A stretch of 64,000 nucleotides of DNA from Hymenobacter nivis (GTDB lineage: Bacteria > Bacteroidota > Bacteroidia > Cytophagales > Hymenobacteraceae), in NCBI RefSeq assembly GCF_003149515.1, contig NZ_CP029145.1, positions 558,001 through 622,000 of the forward strand, in the 5' to 3' direction. Positions 27,577 through 37,744 of the stretch are shown in pieces. Position 1 is the stretch's first letter. The number at the start of each line of letters is the position of its first letter. A program made the translations under genes and the position numbers. Below the pieces are notes generated by a model that made no database searches, had not been told where the DNA came from, and saw nothing but the letters and a program-made list of their open reading frames with translations.

Positions 27577-30096
27577 CTACTTGGCCACTACCGCTTTTTT
27601 CACCGCTCGTTTCTTTGCCTCGGCTGGTTTCTTGGCCGCGGCGGAAGTGGCTTTGGCTTTGGCAGCCGGAGCCTTCTTGGCTACGGGTTTTTTGATGGCG
27701 GCCGGCTTTTTCTTGGCCGGCTCGTCGGCTTTTTCCTCCTTGGCGGGGGCCGCTTTCTTGCCGAAGCGGCCGCCCTTGGCCGGCTTGTCGGGCGTAGCCT
27801 CGGCCAACTCCAGGCAGCGCTCCAGCGTCAGGTCGGTGGGCTCTTCGCCCTTCGGAATCTTCACGTTTTTCTTGCCCGCCACGATGTAGGGCCCGAAGCG
27901 CCCGTTGAGCACCTGAATATCCGGGTTTTCGGGGAACGCCTTGATGAGGCGCTCGGCGTCGGTTTTGCGCTTGTTCTCAATCAGCGCCACGGCTTCCTCG
28001 GCGTTGATGGTGTGCGGGTCCTGCTCCTTGGTGAGGGAGAAAAATTTGCTGTCGTGGCGCACGTAGGGCCCGAAGCGGCCCAGGTTGGCCGTCATGTCTT
28101 TGTCCTCGAACTGCCCCACGATGCGCGGCAGCTTGAACAGCTCCAGGGCATCTTCCATGGTCAGGTTCTCGATGAACTGGCCTTTGCGCAGGTTAGCATA
28201 GGTGGGTTTCACCTCGCCGTCGGGGTCGCCCAGGGCCACGTAGGGGCCGTATTTGCCCAGGCGGGCGGTTATTTTCTCGCCCGTTTCGGGGTGCACGCCC
28301 AGCTCGCGGGTGCTGCCCAGGGTGCTGCGCTCAATGTCCTGCCCGGCCTCAATGGTCGCGTGGAACTTGCTGTAGAAGCCGGTCAGCATCTTCGTCCAGT
28401 CCTCGTGGCCGTTGGCAATCTGGTCGAACTCGTCCTCCACCTTGGCCGTGAACTGGAAATCCACCACCGTAGGGAAGTGCGCTACCAGGAAGTCGTTGAC
28501 CACCATCGCGGTATCCGTCGGGAACAGCTTGGCTTTTTCGGCGCCGTAGTTCTCGGTCTTCACCTCTGTCTGCACCTCGGGGCCCTCCAGCGTCAGCACG
28601 TGGAACTTGCGCTCCTTGCCCTCGCGGGTGTCTTTTTCCACGTAGCCGCGCTTCTGCACCGTGCTGATGGTGGGGGCGTAGGTGGAAGGCCGGCCGATGC
28701 CCAGCTCCTCCAGTTTCTTCACCAGCGAGGCCTCAGTGTAGCGGGCCGGCGGGGCCGAAAACCGCTCTGTGGCGCTGAGGCGCTGCAATGGCAGGTCCTG
28801 GCCCACGCTCAGCGGCGGCAGGCCGCGCGAGAAGCTGCTTTCGCCGTCCTTAACCGCGTCGTCCTCGTCCTCGTCGTCCTTGCTTTCGGCGTACACTTTC
28901 AGGAAGCCCTCGAACGTAATCACTTCGCCCGTGGCCGAGAGTGTGGTGCCCGGCTGCGTGCTGATGCTAATCACGGCCGTGGTGCGCTCGATCACGGCCT
29001 CCGCCATCTGCGAGGCCATGGCCCGCTTGCGGATGAGGTCGTAGAGGCGCTGCTCCGAGGCGTCGCCACCGGCCTTCACAGTACCAAAGTCGGTAGGGCG
29101 GATGGCTTCGTGGGCCTCCTGGGCCGAGGCCGACTTGGTTTTGAACGTGCGCTGGTGGTGGTATTCGGCTCCGTAGGCGGCCGTGATGGCCGCCTGGGCC
29201 CCCACCTGCGCATCCTGCGATAGGTTCACCGAGTCGGTCCGCATGTAGCTGATTTTGCCAGCTTCGTACAGCTTCTGAGCTACGCTCATGGTTTGGGCCA
29301 CCGAGTAGCCCAGCTTGCGCGAGGCCTCTTGCTGAAGCGTACTCGTGGTGAACGGCGCCGCCGGGCTGCGCTTACCGGGCTTCTTGTCGAGGCTTTCAAT
29401 CTGATACGTGCCCCCTACGCAATTTCCCAGAAAGGTTTCGGCCTCGGCGCGGATCTTGAAGCGCGTAGGTAGCTCGGCTTCCAGCACGGCCCCGTGGCCG
29501 GCGTCGAAGCGGGCTACCACGCGGTAGGCGCTGGCGCTGAGGAAGTGGCTGACTTCGCGCTCGCGCTCCACTACCAAGCGCACGGCCACGCTCTGCACGC
29601 GGCCGGCGCTCAGGCCGGGCTTCACCTTTTTCCAGAGCACGGGGCTCAGCTCGAAGCCCACAAGGCGGTCGAGCACGCGGCGGGCCTGCTGGGCGTTTAC
29701 CAGGTTTTGGTCTACCTCGCGCGGGTTGGCAATGGCCCCCAGGATGGCGTTTTTGGTGATTTCGCGGAACACGATACGCCGGGTTTTGGCCGGTGCCAGG
29801 TTCAGCGTTTCGGCCAAGTGCCACGAAATGGCTTCGCCCTCGCGGTCGTCGTCACTCGCCAACCACACGGTCTCGGCTTCCTTCGAGAGCTTCTTTAGTT
29901 GCGCAATCAGCTCTTTTTTGTCGGCCGATACCACATAAGTGGGCTTGAACCCGTTGGCGATGTCGATGGCATTGTTGTCCTTGGGCAAGTCGCGCACATG
30001 GCCGTAACTGGAGCGCACCACGAAGTCCTGGCCCAGGTAGCCTTCGATGGTTTTGGCCTTGGCCGGCGATTCGACAATAACTAAATTCTTAACCAT
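27577..30096 (-). CDS. topA: DNA topoisomerase I (type IA) with basic C-terminal tail
   Basis: An 839-residue type IA topoisomerase that relaxes negative supercoils. The TOPRIM domain opens the protein (NLVIVESPAKAKTIEGYLG, ASDDDREGEAISWHLAETL). The active-site Tyr is in ISYMRTDSVNLS, and IGRPSTYAPTISTVQKRGYV is the conserved type IA signature. Two or three C-terminal repeat modules (GRFGPYV and GPYIVAGKKN; not tetracysteine zinc ribbons) follow. The last ~65 residues are Lys/Ala/Pro-rich and histone H1-like, probably aiding DNA binding. A terminator lies just after the stop. Confidence 0.97.
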   Translation of the reverse strand: MVKNLVIVESPAKAKTIEGYLGQDFVVRSSYGHVRDLPKDNNAIDIANGFKPTYVVSADKKELIAQLKKLSKEAETVWLASDDDREGEAISWHLAETLNLAPAKTRRIVFREITKNAILGAIANPREVDQNLVNAQQARRVLDRLVGFELSPVLWKKVKPGLSAGRVQSVAVRLVVEREREVSHFLSASAYRVVARFDAGHGAVLEAELPTRFKIRAEAETFLGNCVGGTYQIESLDKKPGKRSPAAPFTTSTLQQEASRKLGYSVAQTMSVAQKLYEAGKISYMRTDSVNLSQDAQVGAQAAITAAYGAEYHHQRTFKTKSASAQEAHEAIRPTDFGTVKAGGDASEQRLYDLIRKRAMASQMAEAVIERTTAVISISTQPGTTLSATGEVITFEGFLKVYAESKDDEDEDDAVKDGESSFSRGLPPLSVGQDLPLQRLSATERFSAPPARYTEASLVKKLEELGIGRPSTYAPTISTVQKRGYVEKDTREGKERKFHVLTLEGPEVQTEVKTENYGAEKAKLFPTDTAMVVNDFLVAHFPTVVDFQFTAKVEDEFDQIANGHEDWTKMLTGFYSKFHATIEAGQDIERSTLGSTRELGVHPETGEKITARLGKYGPYVALGDPDGEVKPTYANLRKGQFIENLTMEDALELFKLPRIVGQFEDKDMTANLGRFGPYVRHDSKFFSLTKEQDPHTINAEEAVALIENKRKTDAERLIKAFPENPDIQVLNGRFGPYIVAGKKNVKIPKGEEPTDLTLERCLELAEATPDKPAKGGRFGKKAAPAKEEKADEPAKKKPAAIKKPVAKKAPAAKAKATSAAAKKPAEAKKRAVKKAVVAK

Positions 30097-30276
30097 AAAG
30101 TGGAAAGGAGTAGAGAGCGAGCATAGGGATGGGTTAGATGTAACGCAAAAACGGTGGCCGAAGGTTAGAAGATTACAAGTATAGGGCGTAAAGATGCCGT
30201 AATAATCTCATCCGGAGCCCTGCCTTTCCACAACAGTCCCGCCACAATCCCGGTTTCGGCCCGGCCCGGCCCGGCC

Positions 30277-30284
30277 TATCTTTG
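30277..30284 (+). promoter_or_regulatory. -7 box of the chemosensory operon
   Basis: TATCTTTG, 73 bp upstream of the receptor ATG; the only clear promoter in front of the mcp-cheW-cheY-cheA-cheC run. Confidence 0.55.
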
Positions 30285-30357
30285 CAAACGCGGCCCGAGC
30301 GGGCGACCTTCGCCCACCCGCCGGCCCTCCCTTCCCACGCTACACCCTCCATCCTAT

Positions 30358-33300
30358 ATGGCTTCCCTCAAAACTCCGCAACCCAAGCCCCGGCGGGCTC
30401 CCGCCGCCGCCGCCGCGGAGGAGGCCCCCGCCGCTGCTACGCGCGATGGTTCGCGGACTACCAACGACCTGACCCGCAAGCGCGGCAGCTCGCGCGGCTC
30501 CGTCGATATCCAAGATCCAGGCTATGTCAACGACCAGCTCAACCGCGTGCTTTACGCGCTCGATGCCTTTAAGAAGGGCGACGTGAGCGTGCGCCTGACG
30601 AAGCAGAACGACGATATTTTCGCCGAAATAGCGGAGGCCTACAACTCGATGGTAGCCATGATTGGTGGGGTGGGCGGGGAAGTTTCGCGTATCAGCAAGG
30701 TGGCTGGCGTGGAAGGCAACCTCAAGGCCCGCGCCGCCATCGATGGCTCTTCCGGCTTCTGGCGCGACATGATCAATAACATCAACGGCTTGGTGGACAG
30801 CATCGCGGTGCCGGTGCTGGAGGTGGGCAAAGTGTTGAAAAACATTAGTCGCGGCAACCTCGACGAGAGCTTTCAGATTCCGGTGTCGGGCGACTTTAAG
30901 GTGATGGCCGAAACCATCAACAAGACGATTGACAACCTGAACGTGTTTGCCAGCGAGGTGAGCCGCGTGGCTCAGGACGTGGGCACCGAGGGCCGCCTCG
31001 GGGGCCAAGCCGTGGTGCCCAATGCCGGTGGGGTGTGGAAAGAGCTGACGGACAACGTGAACACGATGGCCTCGAACCTGACGAGCCAGGTGCGCGACAT
31101 TGCTAACGTGGCCACTGCTGTGGCCCGCGGCGACCTCAGCCAGAAAGTGACCGTGGAGTTGAAAGGCGAATTGCTGCAACTTAAGCAGAACCTCAACGGC
31201 ATGGTGGATTCGCTGAACCTGTTTGCCGGCGAGGTGAGCCGCGTGGCCCAGGACGTGGGTACCGAAGGCCAGCTCGGAGGTCAGGCCAGCGTGCCTGGCG
31301 TGAGCGGCGTGTGGAAAGGCCTGACCGACAACGTGAACAACATGGCCGCTAACCTGACGAGCCAGGTGCGCGACATTGCCAACGTGGCCACCGCCGTGGC
31401 CCGCGGTGACCTCAGCCAGAAGATGACGGTGAACGTGAAGGGCGAAATCCTGGAATTGAAGAACATCCTGAACCAGATGGTGGACTCGCTGAACGTGTTC
31501 GGCGACGAGGTGACGCGGGTGGCCCGCGAGGTGGGCACCGAGGGCAAGCTCGGCGGCCAGGCCGTGGTGCCCCGGGCTGCCGGCACCTGGAAGGAGCTAA
31601 CGGACAACGTGAATACGATGGCGGCGAACCTGACGAGTCAGGTGCGCGACATTGCTAACGTGGCTACCGCCGTGGCCCGGGGCGACTTGAGCCAGAAGAT
31701 GACGGTGGACGCGCAGGGCGAGATTTTGGATTTGAAGAACATCCTGAGCCAGATGGTGGACTCGCTCAACATCTTCGCCGGCGAGGTGACGCGCGTGGCC
31801 CGCGAGGTGGGCACCGAAGGCATCCTGGGCGGCCAGGCCAATGTGCCCCGCGTGGGCGGCGTGTGGAAGGAGCTGACGGACAACGTGAACACGATGGCCT
31901 CGAACCTGACTAGCCAGGTGCGCGACATTGCTAATGTGGCCACGGCCGTAGCCCGGGGCGACCTGAGTCAGAAAATCACGGTAAACGTGAAGGGCGAGCT
32001 ATTACAGCTCAAGGAAAACCTGAACCAGATGGTGGACTCGCTGAACGTGTTCGGCGACGAGGTGACGCGGGTGGCCCGCGAGGTGGGCACCGAGGGCAAG
32101 CTCGGCGGCCAGGCCAGCGTGCCCGATGTGCGTGGTACTTGGAAAGACCTGACGGACAACGTGAATACGATGGCGGCGAACCTAACGAGCCAGGTGCGCG
32201 ACATTGCTAACGTGGCCACCGCTGTGGCCCGGGGCGATTTGAGCCAGAAGATGACGGTGGACGCGCAGGGCGAGATTTTGGATTTGAAGAACATCCTGAG
32301 CCAGATGGTGGACTCGCTCAACATCTTCGCCGGCGAGGTGACGCGGGTGGCCCGCGAGGTGGGCACCGAAGGCATCCTGGGCGGCCAGGCCAATGTGCCC
32401 AACGTGTCGGGTACTTGGAAAGACCTGACGGACAACGTGAACGTGATGGCGGCTAACCTGACCACCCAAGTGCGCGGCATCGTGGCGGTGGTAACGGCCG
32501 TGAGCCAGGGCGACCTGACCCGCAAGCTGACGCTGGAAGCGGCCGGCGAAGTGGCCGACCTGGCCGCCACCATCAACCGCATGGTGGACGATCTGAACCG
32601 CCTGGCCTCGGAAGTAAGCCGCGTGGCCCGCGTGGCCGGCGCCGAGGGCAAGCTCACCGAGCGCGCCACTGTAACCGACGTGTCGGGCTCGTGGAAAGAG
32701 CTGGTGGACACCCTTAACGCGCTGCTCGAAGCCATTGCCCTGCCGGTGCTGGAGGTGAGCCGCGTGGTGCGCGCCATCTCCGAAGGCGACTTTACCCAGC
32801 AAGTGGAAGTGCAGACGGCCGGCGACCTCGAAACTATGAGCAGCGCCCTGAACCTGGCTGTGGTGAGCGTGAACGATTTGCTGAGCGAAATCAACGATTC
32901 GGCCCAGGTGGTAGGTACTTCTTCCGAAGAAATGGTGGAGAAGGGCCGGGCCATGAGCAGCGTGACGGCCAACGTGGCGCTGGCCATGCAGCAGATGGCC
33001 GAGGGGGCCCAAAACCAGGCCCTCAAAACCGACCAGGCATTTAAGCTGATTGAGGAAATCATGCAGGCCACCAAGGAAACGGCCGACAAGGCCGACGTGG
33101 TGAACAAGTCGGCCATCATGGGCGAGCAAACCTCGCAGCTGGGCCTGAAAACGGTGGCCGAAGTGGTGAAAAACATGGAAGAGATTTCCAGCGCCGCCTC
33201 GCAAACCTCGCGCACCATCGAAGTGCTCAGCACCCGCTCGCAGGAAATCAGCAAGTCGCTGAGTGTGATTACAGACATTGCGTCCCAGACCAACTTGCTG

Positions 33301-34074
33301 GCCCTGAATGCTGCCATTGAAGCGGCCCGGGCCGGCGAGGCAGGCCGGGGCTTCGCTGTGGTGGCCGAGGAAATCCGCAAGCTGGCCGAAAGCTCGCGCA
33401 AGTCGGCCAGCGAAATCGGTACCCTGGTAGACGACGTGAAGAAGGACACCACCACCGCCGCCACCGCCATCAGCACGATGGAAGGGCGGGTGCTGAAAGG
33501 TAAAAACGCCACCTTCGAAGCCAGCGCGGCCTTCAAAAACATTGCTACCAGCAGCGGTGAAACTCTGCGCACTTCGCGCGACATCCTCACGGCTACCGAA
33601 GTGCAGCGTACTTCTATTAGCGACGTGGTGAAGTACGTGGAGGAAGTGGTGGCCATTGCCGAGCAAACCGCTACGGGTACCCAGCAGGTGGCCGGCACGG
33701 CCCAGCAGCTGAGCACCTCGATGCAGGAGCTGACCACCAGCAGCCAGCGCCTCACCGACATTGCCGACGACTTGCAGCTTGGCCTCTCGGCCTTCCAACT
33801 GGGCGACTACGTGGAGGCCGAACCGGAGCCCGCGCCGCCGGTGCGCCGCCGCCTCATTGCCCGCACCAGCAGCAACGGCCAAGTTCCGGCCCCGAGCAAT
33901 GGCGCCGCAGCCAGCGGCTACAAGGCCGCTGGGGCCCCCGCACCTGCGGCCAAGCGGGCCGTGCGCAGAACAACGCCGGTGGGGGCCCCCGCCGCCGCCG
34001 CGCCAGCCCCCAATGGCCCGCCCGCCGCCAAAGCACGCCCGCAAAAAACGAAGCCTAAAGCAGCTGGTAAATAA
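30358..34074 (+). CDS. Soluble methyl-accepting chemotaxis protein with poly-HAMP array
   Basis: A 1238-residue chemoreceptor without any membrane segment. After a basic/Ala-rich start, two divergent HAMP-like units (about residues 60-225) lead into five near-identical 92-residue modules (226-317, 318-409, 410-501, 502-593, 594-685). A sixth, diverged module follows (686-777). Each has the core [36 protein letters not shown] and [15 protein letters not shown]. Another HAMP-like unit precedes the MCP signalling domain, whose hairpin tip contains [23 protein letters not shown]. The tail is Ala/Pro/Lys-rich, with no CheR-binding pentapeptide. The module closely resembles the ~90-residue repeats of fungal Os-1/Nik1 kinases. 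It heads an operon with cheW, cheY, cheA and a cheC-like gene. The input is presumably cytoplasmic. Confidence 0.93.
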   Translation: MASLKTPQPKPRRAPAAAAAEEAPAAATRDGSRTTNDLTRKRGSSRGSVDIQDPGYVNDQLNRVLYALDAFKKGDVSVRLTKQNDDIFAEIAEAYNSMVAMIGGVGGEVSRISKVAGVEGNLKARAAIDGSSGFWRDMINNINGLVDSIAVPVLEVGKVLKNISRGNLDESFQIPVSGDFKVMAETINKTIDNLNVFASEVSRVAQDVGTEGRLGGQAVVPNAGGVWKELTDNVNTMASNLTSQVRDIANVATAVARGDLSQKVTVELKGELLQLKQNLNGMVDSLNLFAGEVSRVAQDVGTEGQLGGQASVPGVSGVWKGLTDNVNNMAANLTSQVRDIANVATAVARGDLSQKMTVNVKGEILELKNILNQMVDSLNVFGDEVTRVAREVGTEGKLGGQAVVPRAAGTWKELTDNVNTMAANLTSQVRDIANVATAVARGDLSQKMTVDAQGEILDLKNILSQMVDSLNIFAGEVTRVAREVGTEGILGGQANVPRVGGVWKELTDNVNTMASNLTSQVRDIANVATAVARGDLSQKITVNVKGELLQLKENLNQMVDSLNVFGDEVTRVAREVGTEGKLGGQASVPDVRGTWKDLTDNVNTMAANLTSQVRDIANVATAVARGDLSQKMTVDAQGEILDLKNILSQMVDSLNIFAGEVTRVAREVGTEGILGGQANVPNVSGTWKDLTDNVNVMAANLTTQVRGIVAVVTAVSQGDLTRKLTLEAAGEVADLAATINRMVDDLNRLASEVSRVARVAGAEGKLTERATVTDVSGSWKELVDTLNALLEAIALPVLEVSRVVRAISEGDFTQQVEVQTAGDLETMSSALNLAVVSVNDLLSEINDSAQVVGTSSEEMVEKGRAMSSVTANVALAMQQMAEGAQNQALKTDQAFKLIEEIMQATKETADKADVVNKSAIMGEQTSQLGLKTVAEVVKNMEEISSAASQTSRTIEVLSTRSQEISKSLSVITDIASQTNLLALNAAIEAARAGEAGRGFAVVAEEIRKLAESSRKSASEIGTLVDDVKKDTTTAATAISTMEGRVLKGKNATFEASAAFKNIATSSGETLRTSRDILTATEVQRTSISDVVKYVEEVVAIAEQTATGTQQVAGTAQQLSTSMQELTTSSQRLTDIADDLQLGLSAFQLGDYVEAEPEPAPPVRRRLIARTSSNGQVPAPSNGAAASGYKAAGAPAPAAKRAVRRTTPVGAPAAAAPAPNGPPAAKARPQKTKPKAAGK
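31033..32413 (+). repeat. 276-bp tandem repeat array (five HAMP modules)
   Basis: Five in-frame copies of a 276-bp unit within the receptor gene. Copies 3 and 5 are nearly identical at DNA level from about 31699 and 32251 (552 bp apart), indicating duplication or conversion of a two-unit block. Confidence 0.9.
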
Positions 34075-34109
34075 TACGTTGACCGTTTCCTTCGCTTAAT
34101 AATTTACCT

Positions 34110-34625
34110 ATGGCCGATTCTGTTTTGCGCCCCTTGGGGGGCAAGGCCGCCCTGGCCGCGCCCGAAGCCACGGTGCAGCTCATCGTGTTTCAGCTGGCCG
34201 GCGAAGACTACGGCGTTCGCATCGAGCAGGTGCGCGAGGTGACGGCCACGCCCGAGGTGGCGCGCATGCCCAAAACGCCCGCCTTTATCAAAGGCATCGT
34301 GAACCTGCGCGGCGACATCATCGCCATCATTGACCTGGAGGAGCGGTTTGGGCTGATGCCCGCCGGGCGGCCCCTGCCCGAGCGCAGCTATACCATTGCC
34401 GTGGAAGCCGCCGACTACACCATTGGCCTGGCCGTGCGCGAAGTGCCCCAGCCACTGCGGCTGCCGGCGGCCGCCATCGAGGCGGCGCCGGAGTTTTTGC
34501 AGGACAGTGGGCAGCGTGAGCGGTACTTAGAGGGCATCGCCAAGCTGCCCGATGGTAGCGTGATCATTGTGCTTGATATGCGCAAGTTATTGACCCCCAC
34601 CGAGATATTACGGCTGCCGAACTAA
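34110..34625 (+). CDS. cheW: CheW chemotaxis adaptor
   Basis: A 171-residue single-domain CheW that couples receptors to CheA. The N-terminal ~20 residues are an extra leader. The CheW fold runs from VQLIVFQLAGEDYGVRIEQVREV through MPKTPAFIKGIVNLRGDIIAIIDLEERFGL to DGSVIIVLDMRKLL; the VNLRG motif and the spaced glycines are all present. It starts 35 bp after the receptor stop and is followed by cheY. Confidence 0.95.
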   Translation: MADSVLRPLGGKAALAAPEATVQLIVFQLAGEDYGVRIEQVREVTATPEVARMPKTPAFIKGIVNLRGDIIAIIDLEERFGLMPAGRPLPERSYTIAVEAADYTIGLAVREVPQPLRLPAAAIEAAPEFLQDSGQRERYLEGIAKLPDGSVIIVLDMRKLLTPTEILRLPN

Positions 34626-34716
34626 CCGGTACCTTTGCCGCCGCCGGCCCGTATAGCAAGCGGCCGGCTGGGGCCCATCTCCTCCTCATTCTGTTTAATT
34701 TTCTGTCCTCATTGTA

Positions 34717-35091
34717 ATGAATAAGCGCATCCTCATCGTCGACGACTCCTTTTATATGCGCACGATGCTCAAGAACATGCTCACCGATGCCGGCTACGAG
34801 GTGGTAGGCGAGGCCGCCAACGGCCAGCAGGCCCTGGAAATGGCCGTCGCTACCAAGCCCGACCTCATTACCCTGGACGTGATTCTGCCCGACAACACCG
34901 GCCTCGATGTACTGCGCGGCCTGCGCAAAGAAGCGCCCGATGCCAAAGTGGTGATGTGCAGCGCGGTGGGCCAGGAAGTTATCGTGAACGAAGCCATCGA
35001 AAATGGGGCCCTGGCCTACATCGTGAAGCCGTTTTCGGAAGAGCGGGTGCTGGAGATTGTGGGGTCGGCGCTGGGCGGCGATGCAGCGTAG
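34717..35091 (+). CDS. cheY: CheY response regulator
   Basis: A 124-residue stand-alone receiver domain. The acidic pair is D9-D10, the phospho-acceptor D54 (LITLDVILPDNTG), the switch residue S82 (VVMCSAVGQ) and the conserved lysine K104 (AYIVKPF). It lacks an output domain, so it acts by protein-protein contact. The target is not a flagellar motor in any obvious way, since no flagellar gene is present; gliding or pili control is inference. It lies between cheW and cheA. Confidence 0.95.
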   Translation: MNKRILIVDDSFYMRTMLKNMLTDAGYEVVGEAANGQQALEMAVATKPDLITLDVILPDNTGLDVLRGLRKEAPDAKVVMCSAVGQEVIVNEAIENGALAYIVKPFSEERVLEIVGSALGGDAA

Positions 35092-35208
35092 CGCCCAGGC
35101 CCTGGGAGCGGTCCGCCTGGGTCGGTTTGGCGTTGCCGAACCGGCCGGTAGTGGCGCGCGCCTGCCCCTGGGGCCCTGGGGAATTAACGCGTACCTAATA
35201 CTCTGCCC

Positions 35209-36855
35209 ATGACCGCCCGCGAACAAGAATACCGCGAGCTGTTCATGGCCGAGGCGCTGGAATACTATGAGGCCATGAGCCAGCACCTGAGCGAGTTGGA
35301 ACGCAGTCCGGCCGACGTGCCGGCGCTCAACGAGCTATTCCGGCTCATGCACAACCTTAAGTCGAACGCCCGGGCCATGGGCCACACCGCCATTGGCGAG
35401 GTGGCCCACCACCTGGAAACGATTTTTGGGCTCATCCGCGACAAGCAGCGCGAATTTGCCGGCTCGCTGGTGCCGGTGATTTTTATGGGCCTGGACGCGT
35501 TGGGGGCCATGATTCGGGCCGTGGGGGCCGACCAGCCCCTACCCGACGCTACCGACTTACTCGACAACCTCGACCGTCTGGCGCGGGGTGAGGAGCCCGT
35601 GCTGCCCGCAGCGGCCGAGGCCGATGGGGCCCCGGGGGAGGAGGACAGCCGCAAAATGGAGCTTTCGGACCTGGTCTACATCCAGGTGCGCAAGCTCGAC
35701 AAGCTGCTGAATCTGGTGGGGGAATTAGTGATTGACCGCGACCGGATTTTGACCTTGGCCGACGAAATTGGCCACCCGGCGTTGCAGGCCACGGCCCGCC
35801 ACTTGTTCCGCATTTCCGACGACTTGCAGTACAGTGTGATGGACGTGCGGCTGGTGGGCGTGGGCGTGCTGCTGAATAAATTTCCGCGGGTGGTGCGCGA
35901 CGTGGCCACCGCCGAGGGCAAAGAAGTGGAGCTGACCCTGAGCGGCCAAGACGTGCAGATTGACCGCAACGTGCTGCAAATTATCACTGATGCGCTGCTG
36001 CACCTCGTGCGCAACGCCGTGAGCCACGGCCTGGAGGCCCCGGCCCAGCGCGTAGCGGCCGGCAAGCCGCGCACGGGCCAGCTGCGCCTGTCGGCCCTCA
36101 CCGAGCGCGACGATGTGCTGATCCAGATTGCCGACGATGGCCCCGGCATCGACACCGAAGCCGTGCGCCGCAAGGCCGTGGAGCGTGGCCTGACCACCAC
36201 CGAGCTGGCCGCCGCCCTCGACGAGCAGGCGGTTTGGGCCTTCTTGTTTGAACCCGGATTCTCCACCGCGGCGCAGGTGACCGACATTTCGGGCCGCGGC
36301 GTGGGTCTCGACGTAGTGAAGCGGGCCCTTGACTCGCTGGGCGGCCAGCTGCGCATTGCGTCGGTGCCGGGCCAGGGCACCTCGTTCACGCTGGTGCTGC
36401 CCACCTCCATTGCCGTGAAGGGGGCCCTGCTGGTAGAGCTCGACGGCCGGCCCTACGCCGTGCCGCTGCTGCACACCGACACGGTGCTGGCGCTGCGCCC
36501 CGAGGAGTTTTCTGTGGCTGGGGGGCTGCTGCTGGCGCACGTACAAGGCCAGGCCGTGCCGGTGGTGCCGCTGCGCGAGCTACTGCACGTGGAGGGCACC
36601 GAGCGCCTGCCCCCCGCCGATAAAAGCCAGCTACAGGGCCCACAACAGGTGTTGGTGGTCAACTACAACAACCGCCGCTTGGGCCTGCTTGTCGATCGGT
36701 TTTTGCGCCAGCAGAGCGTTGTAGTCAAGCCCCTGGGTAAACCCTTGGACACCATTGATTTGTTTGGGGGCGTGACGCTGCTCGGTAGCGGGCAGGTGTG
36801 CCTGGTGCTCGACGTGCCCGCCCTCACCCGTTTGTTTGTTGCCCGCCGAGCGTAG
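35209..36855 (+). CDS. cheA: CheA sensor histidine kinase without P2 domain
   Basis: A 548-residue CheA. The P1/Hpt domain has the phospho-accepting His48 (LFRLMHNLKSNARAMG). Only a short Ala/Glu-rich linker (about residues 115-145) separates P1 from the P3 dimerisation helix (YIQVRKLDKLLNLVGELV), so the CheY/CheB-docking P2 domain is missing. The P4 ATPase has N box LVRNAVSHGLE, G1 ADDGPGID and G2 GRGVGLDVVKRALDSLGG; a CheW-like P5 domain ends the protein. Residual length and order fit short CheAs. CheY would have to dock directly on the catalytic core. Confidence 0.95.
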   Translation: MTAREQEYRELFMAEALEYYEAMSQHLSELERSPADVPALNELFRLMHNLKSNARAMGHTAIGEVAHHLETIFGLIRDKQREFAGSLVPVIFMGLDALGAMIRAVGADQPLPDATDLLDNLDRLARGEEPVLPAAAEADGAPGEEDSRKMELSDLVYIQVRKLDKLLNLVGELVIDRDRILTLADEIGHPALQATARHLFRISDDLQYSVMDVRLVGVGVLLNKFPRVVRDVATAEGKEVELTLSGQDVQIDRNVLQIITDALLHLVRNAVSHGLEAPAQRVAAGKPRTGQLRLSALTERDDVLIQIADDGPGIDTEAVRRKAVERGLTTTELAAALDEQAVWAFLFEPGFSTAAQVTDISGRGVGLDVVKRALDSLGGQLRIASVPGQGTSFTLVLPTSIAVKGALLVELDGRPYAVPLLHTDTVLALRPEEFSVAGGLLLAHVQGQAVPVVPLRELLHVEGTERLPPADKSQLQGPQQVLVVNYNNRRLGLLVDRFLRQQSVVVKPLGKPLDTIDLFGGVTLLGSGQVCLVLDVPALTRLFVARRA

Positions 36856-36925
36856 TTTTTCGTATTGCTCATTCTGTCCTCATCTTTCCCGCCAGACGCC
36901 TTAATTGCTTTAGATTAGTTCCATT

Positions 36926-37561
36926 ATGAATTTATCAATGACCGAGCTGGAGCGCGACATTATCCGCGAAATTTTGAACATCGGGCTGGCGCGGGCCGCC
37001 GATTCGTTCGCCGTGGTCGCGCAGGAAAAGGTGTTGCTCGAAGTGCCCAGCTTAGATTTGCTCGAAAGCGAGGACATTTTGCTGCAGGTGAAGGAGTACA
37101 GCGCTAATCATGCGGTAATTCAGTCCGATATCCGAGGCGATTTTACGGGCACTACGCTCATGTTTTTCTCCGGCCAGCACGTGCAGCGGCTCTCGCGGGT
37201 GTGCTTGCGGATGCAGGTTTCCGATTCCGTTCAGGTCAACGAGTTGCAGGAGTCGTTGCTGCTCGAAATCAGTAACATCATCACCGGGGCCCTCGTCACG
37301 CAGTTGGCCAACATCCTGAAAGCCCGCATCTACGGGGCCCCACCGTGCACATTTAATGGCGATACCACCGCCCTGATGAGCCACTTGGTGCCCAGCGAAT
37401 CGCTGCAACCACTCATTTTCTCGATCATCACCCATTTTTCCGACCACGGCAACTCGGTGGAATTACCGCTGATGCTGTTCTTCAACCGCGCCACGTTCGA
37501 GAAAATCCTCAATATTATCCGGGGCTACGATTTCCTGGGCAAGCAGCTGGCTGGGGCCTGA
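36926..37561 (+). CDS. CheC/CheX-like CheY-P phosphatase
   Basis: A 211-residue protein of the CheC/CheX/FliY class that dephosphorylates CheY-P. Two helices carry the family's Glu-x-x-Asn pattern: EILNIGLARAADSF (residues about 15-28) and EISNIITGALVTQLANIL (around 111-128). The second is closer to the consensus; the first lacks the downstream Asn/Ala pair, so perhaps only one site works. It is the last gene of the chemosensory run, 70 bp after cheA. No cheR, cheB or cheD is present, so adaptation by receptor methylation is not encoded here. Confidence 0.8.
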   Translation: MNLSMTELERDIIREILNIGLARAADSFAVVAQEKVLLEVPSLDLLESEDILLQVKEYSANHAVIQSDIRGDFTGTTLMFFSGQHVQRLSRVCLRMQVSDSVQVNELQESLLLEISNIITGALVTQLANILKARIYGAPPCTFNGDTTALMSHLVPSESLQPLIFSIITHFSDHGNSVELPLMLFFNRATFEKILNIIRGYDFLGKQLAGA

Positions 37562-37744
37562 AATCAGTTAACAGTTGGCAGTGAGCAGTTATCAATTGTA
37601 GTTAATAGCAATCAGCGAACAGTTACCAATAAGGCTAATTTACCTTCATTTTTCGCTGTCAATGCCTAGCTATTAACCATTCACCGCTCACTAATTAACT
37701 GCTCATTGATAATTAATAACTGATAACTGATAACTGTCTTTCCG
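37562..37744. other. AT-rich gap with short GTTAT/ATAAC repeats
   Basis: No gene. It contains many short inverted GTTAT/ATAAC units (CAGTTATCAATTG on the left, TGATAACTGATAACTG on the right, the latter a tandem pair). Similar text occurs at 59400-59600. It separates the cheC-like gene from the agmatinase-family gene. Confidence 0.5.

Noticed and set aside
31968..34044. Two long minus-strand open frames (597 and 620 codons) opposite the chemoreceptor gene
   Set aside because: They mirror the repeat array and codon bias of the plus-strand gene, give Ser/Arg/Thr- or His/Gly-rich nonsense and lack any family motif.
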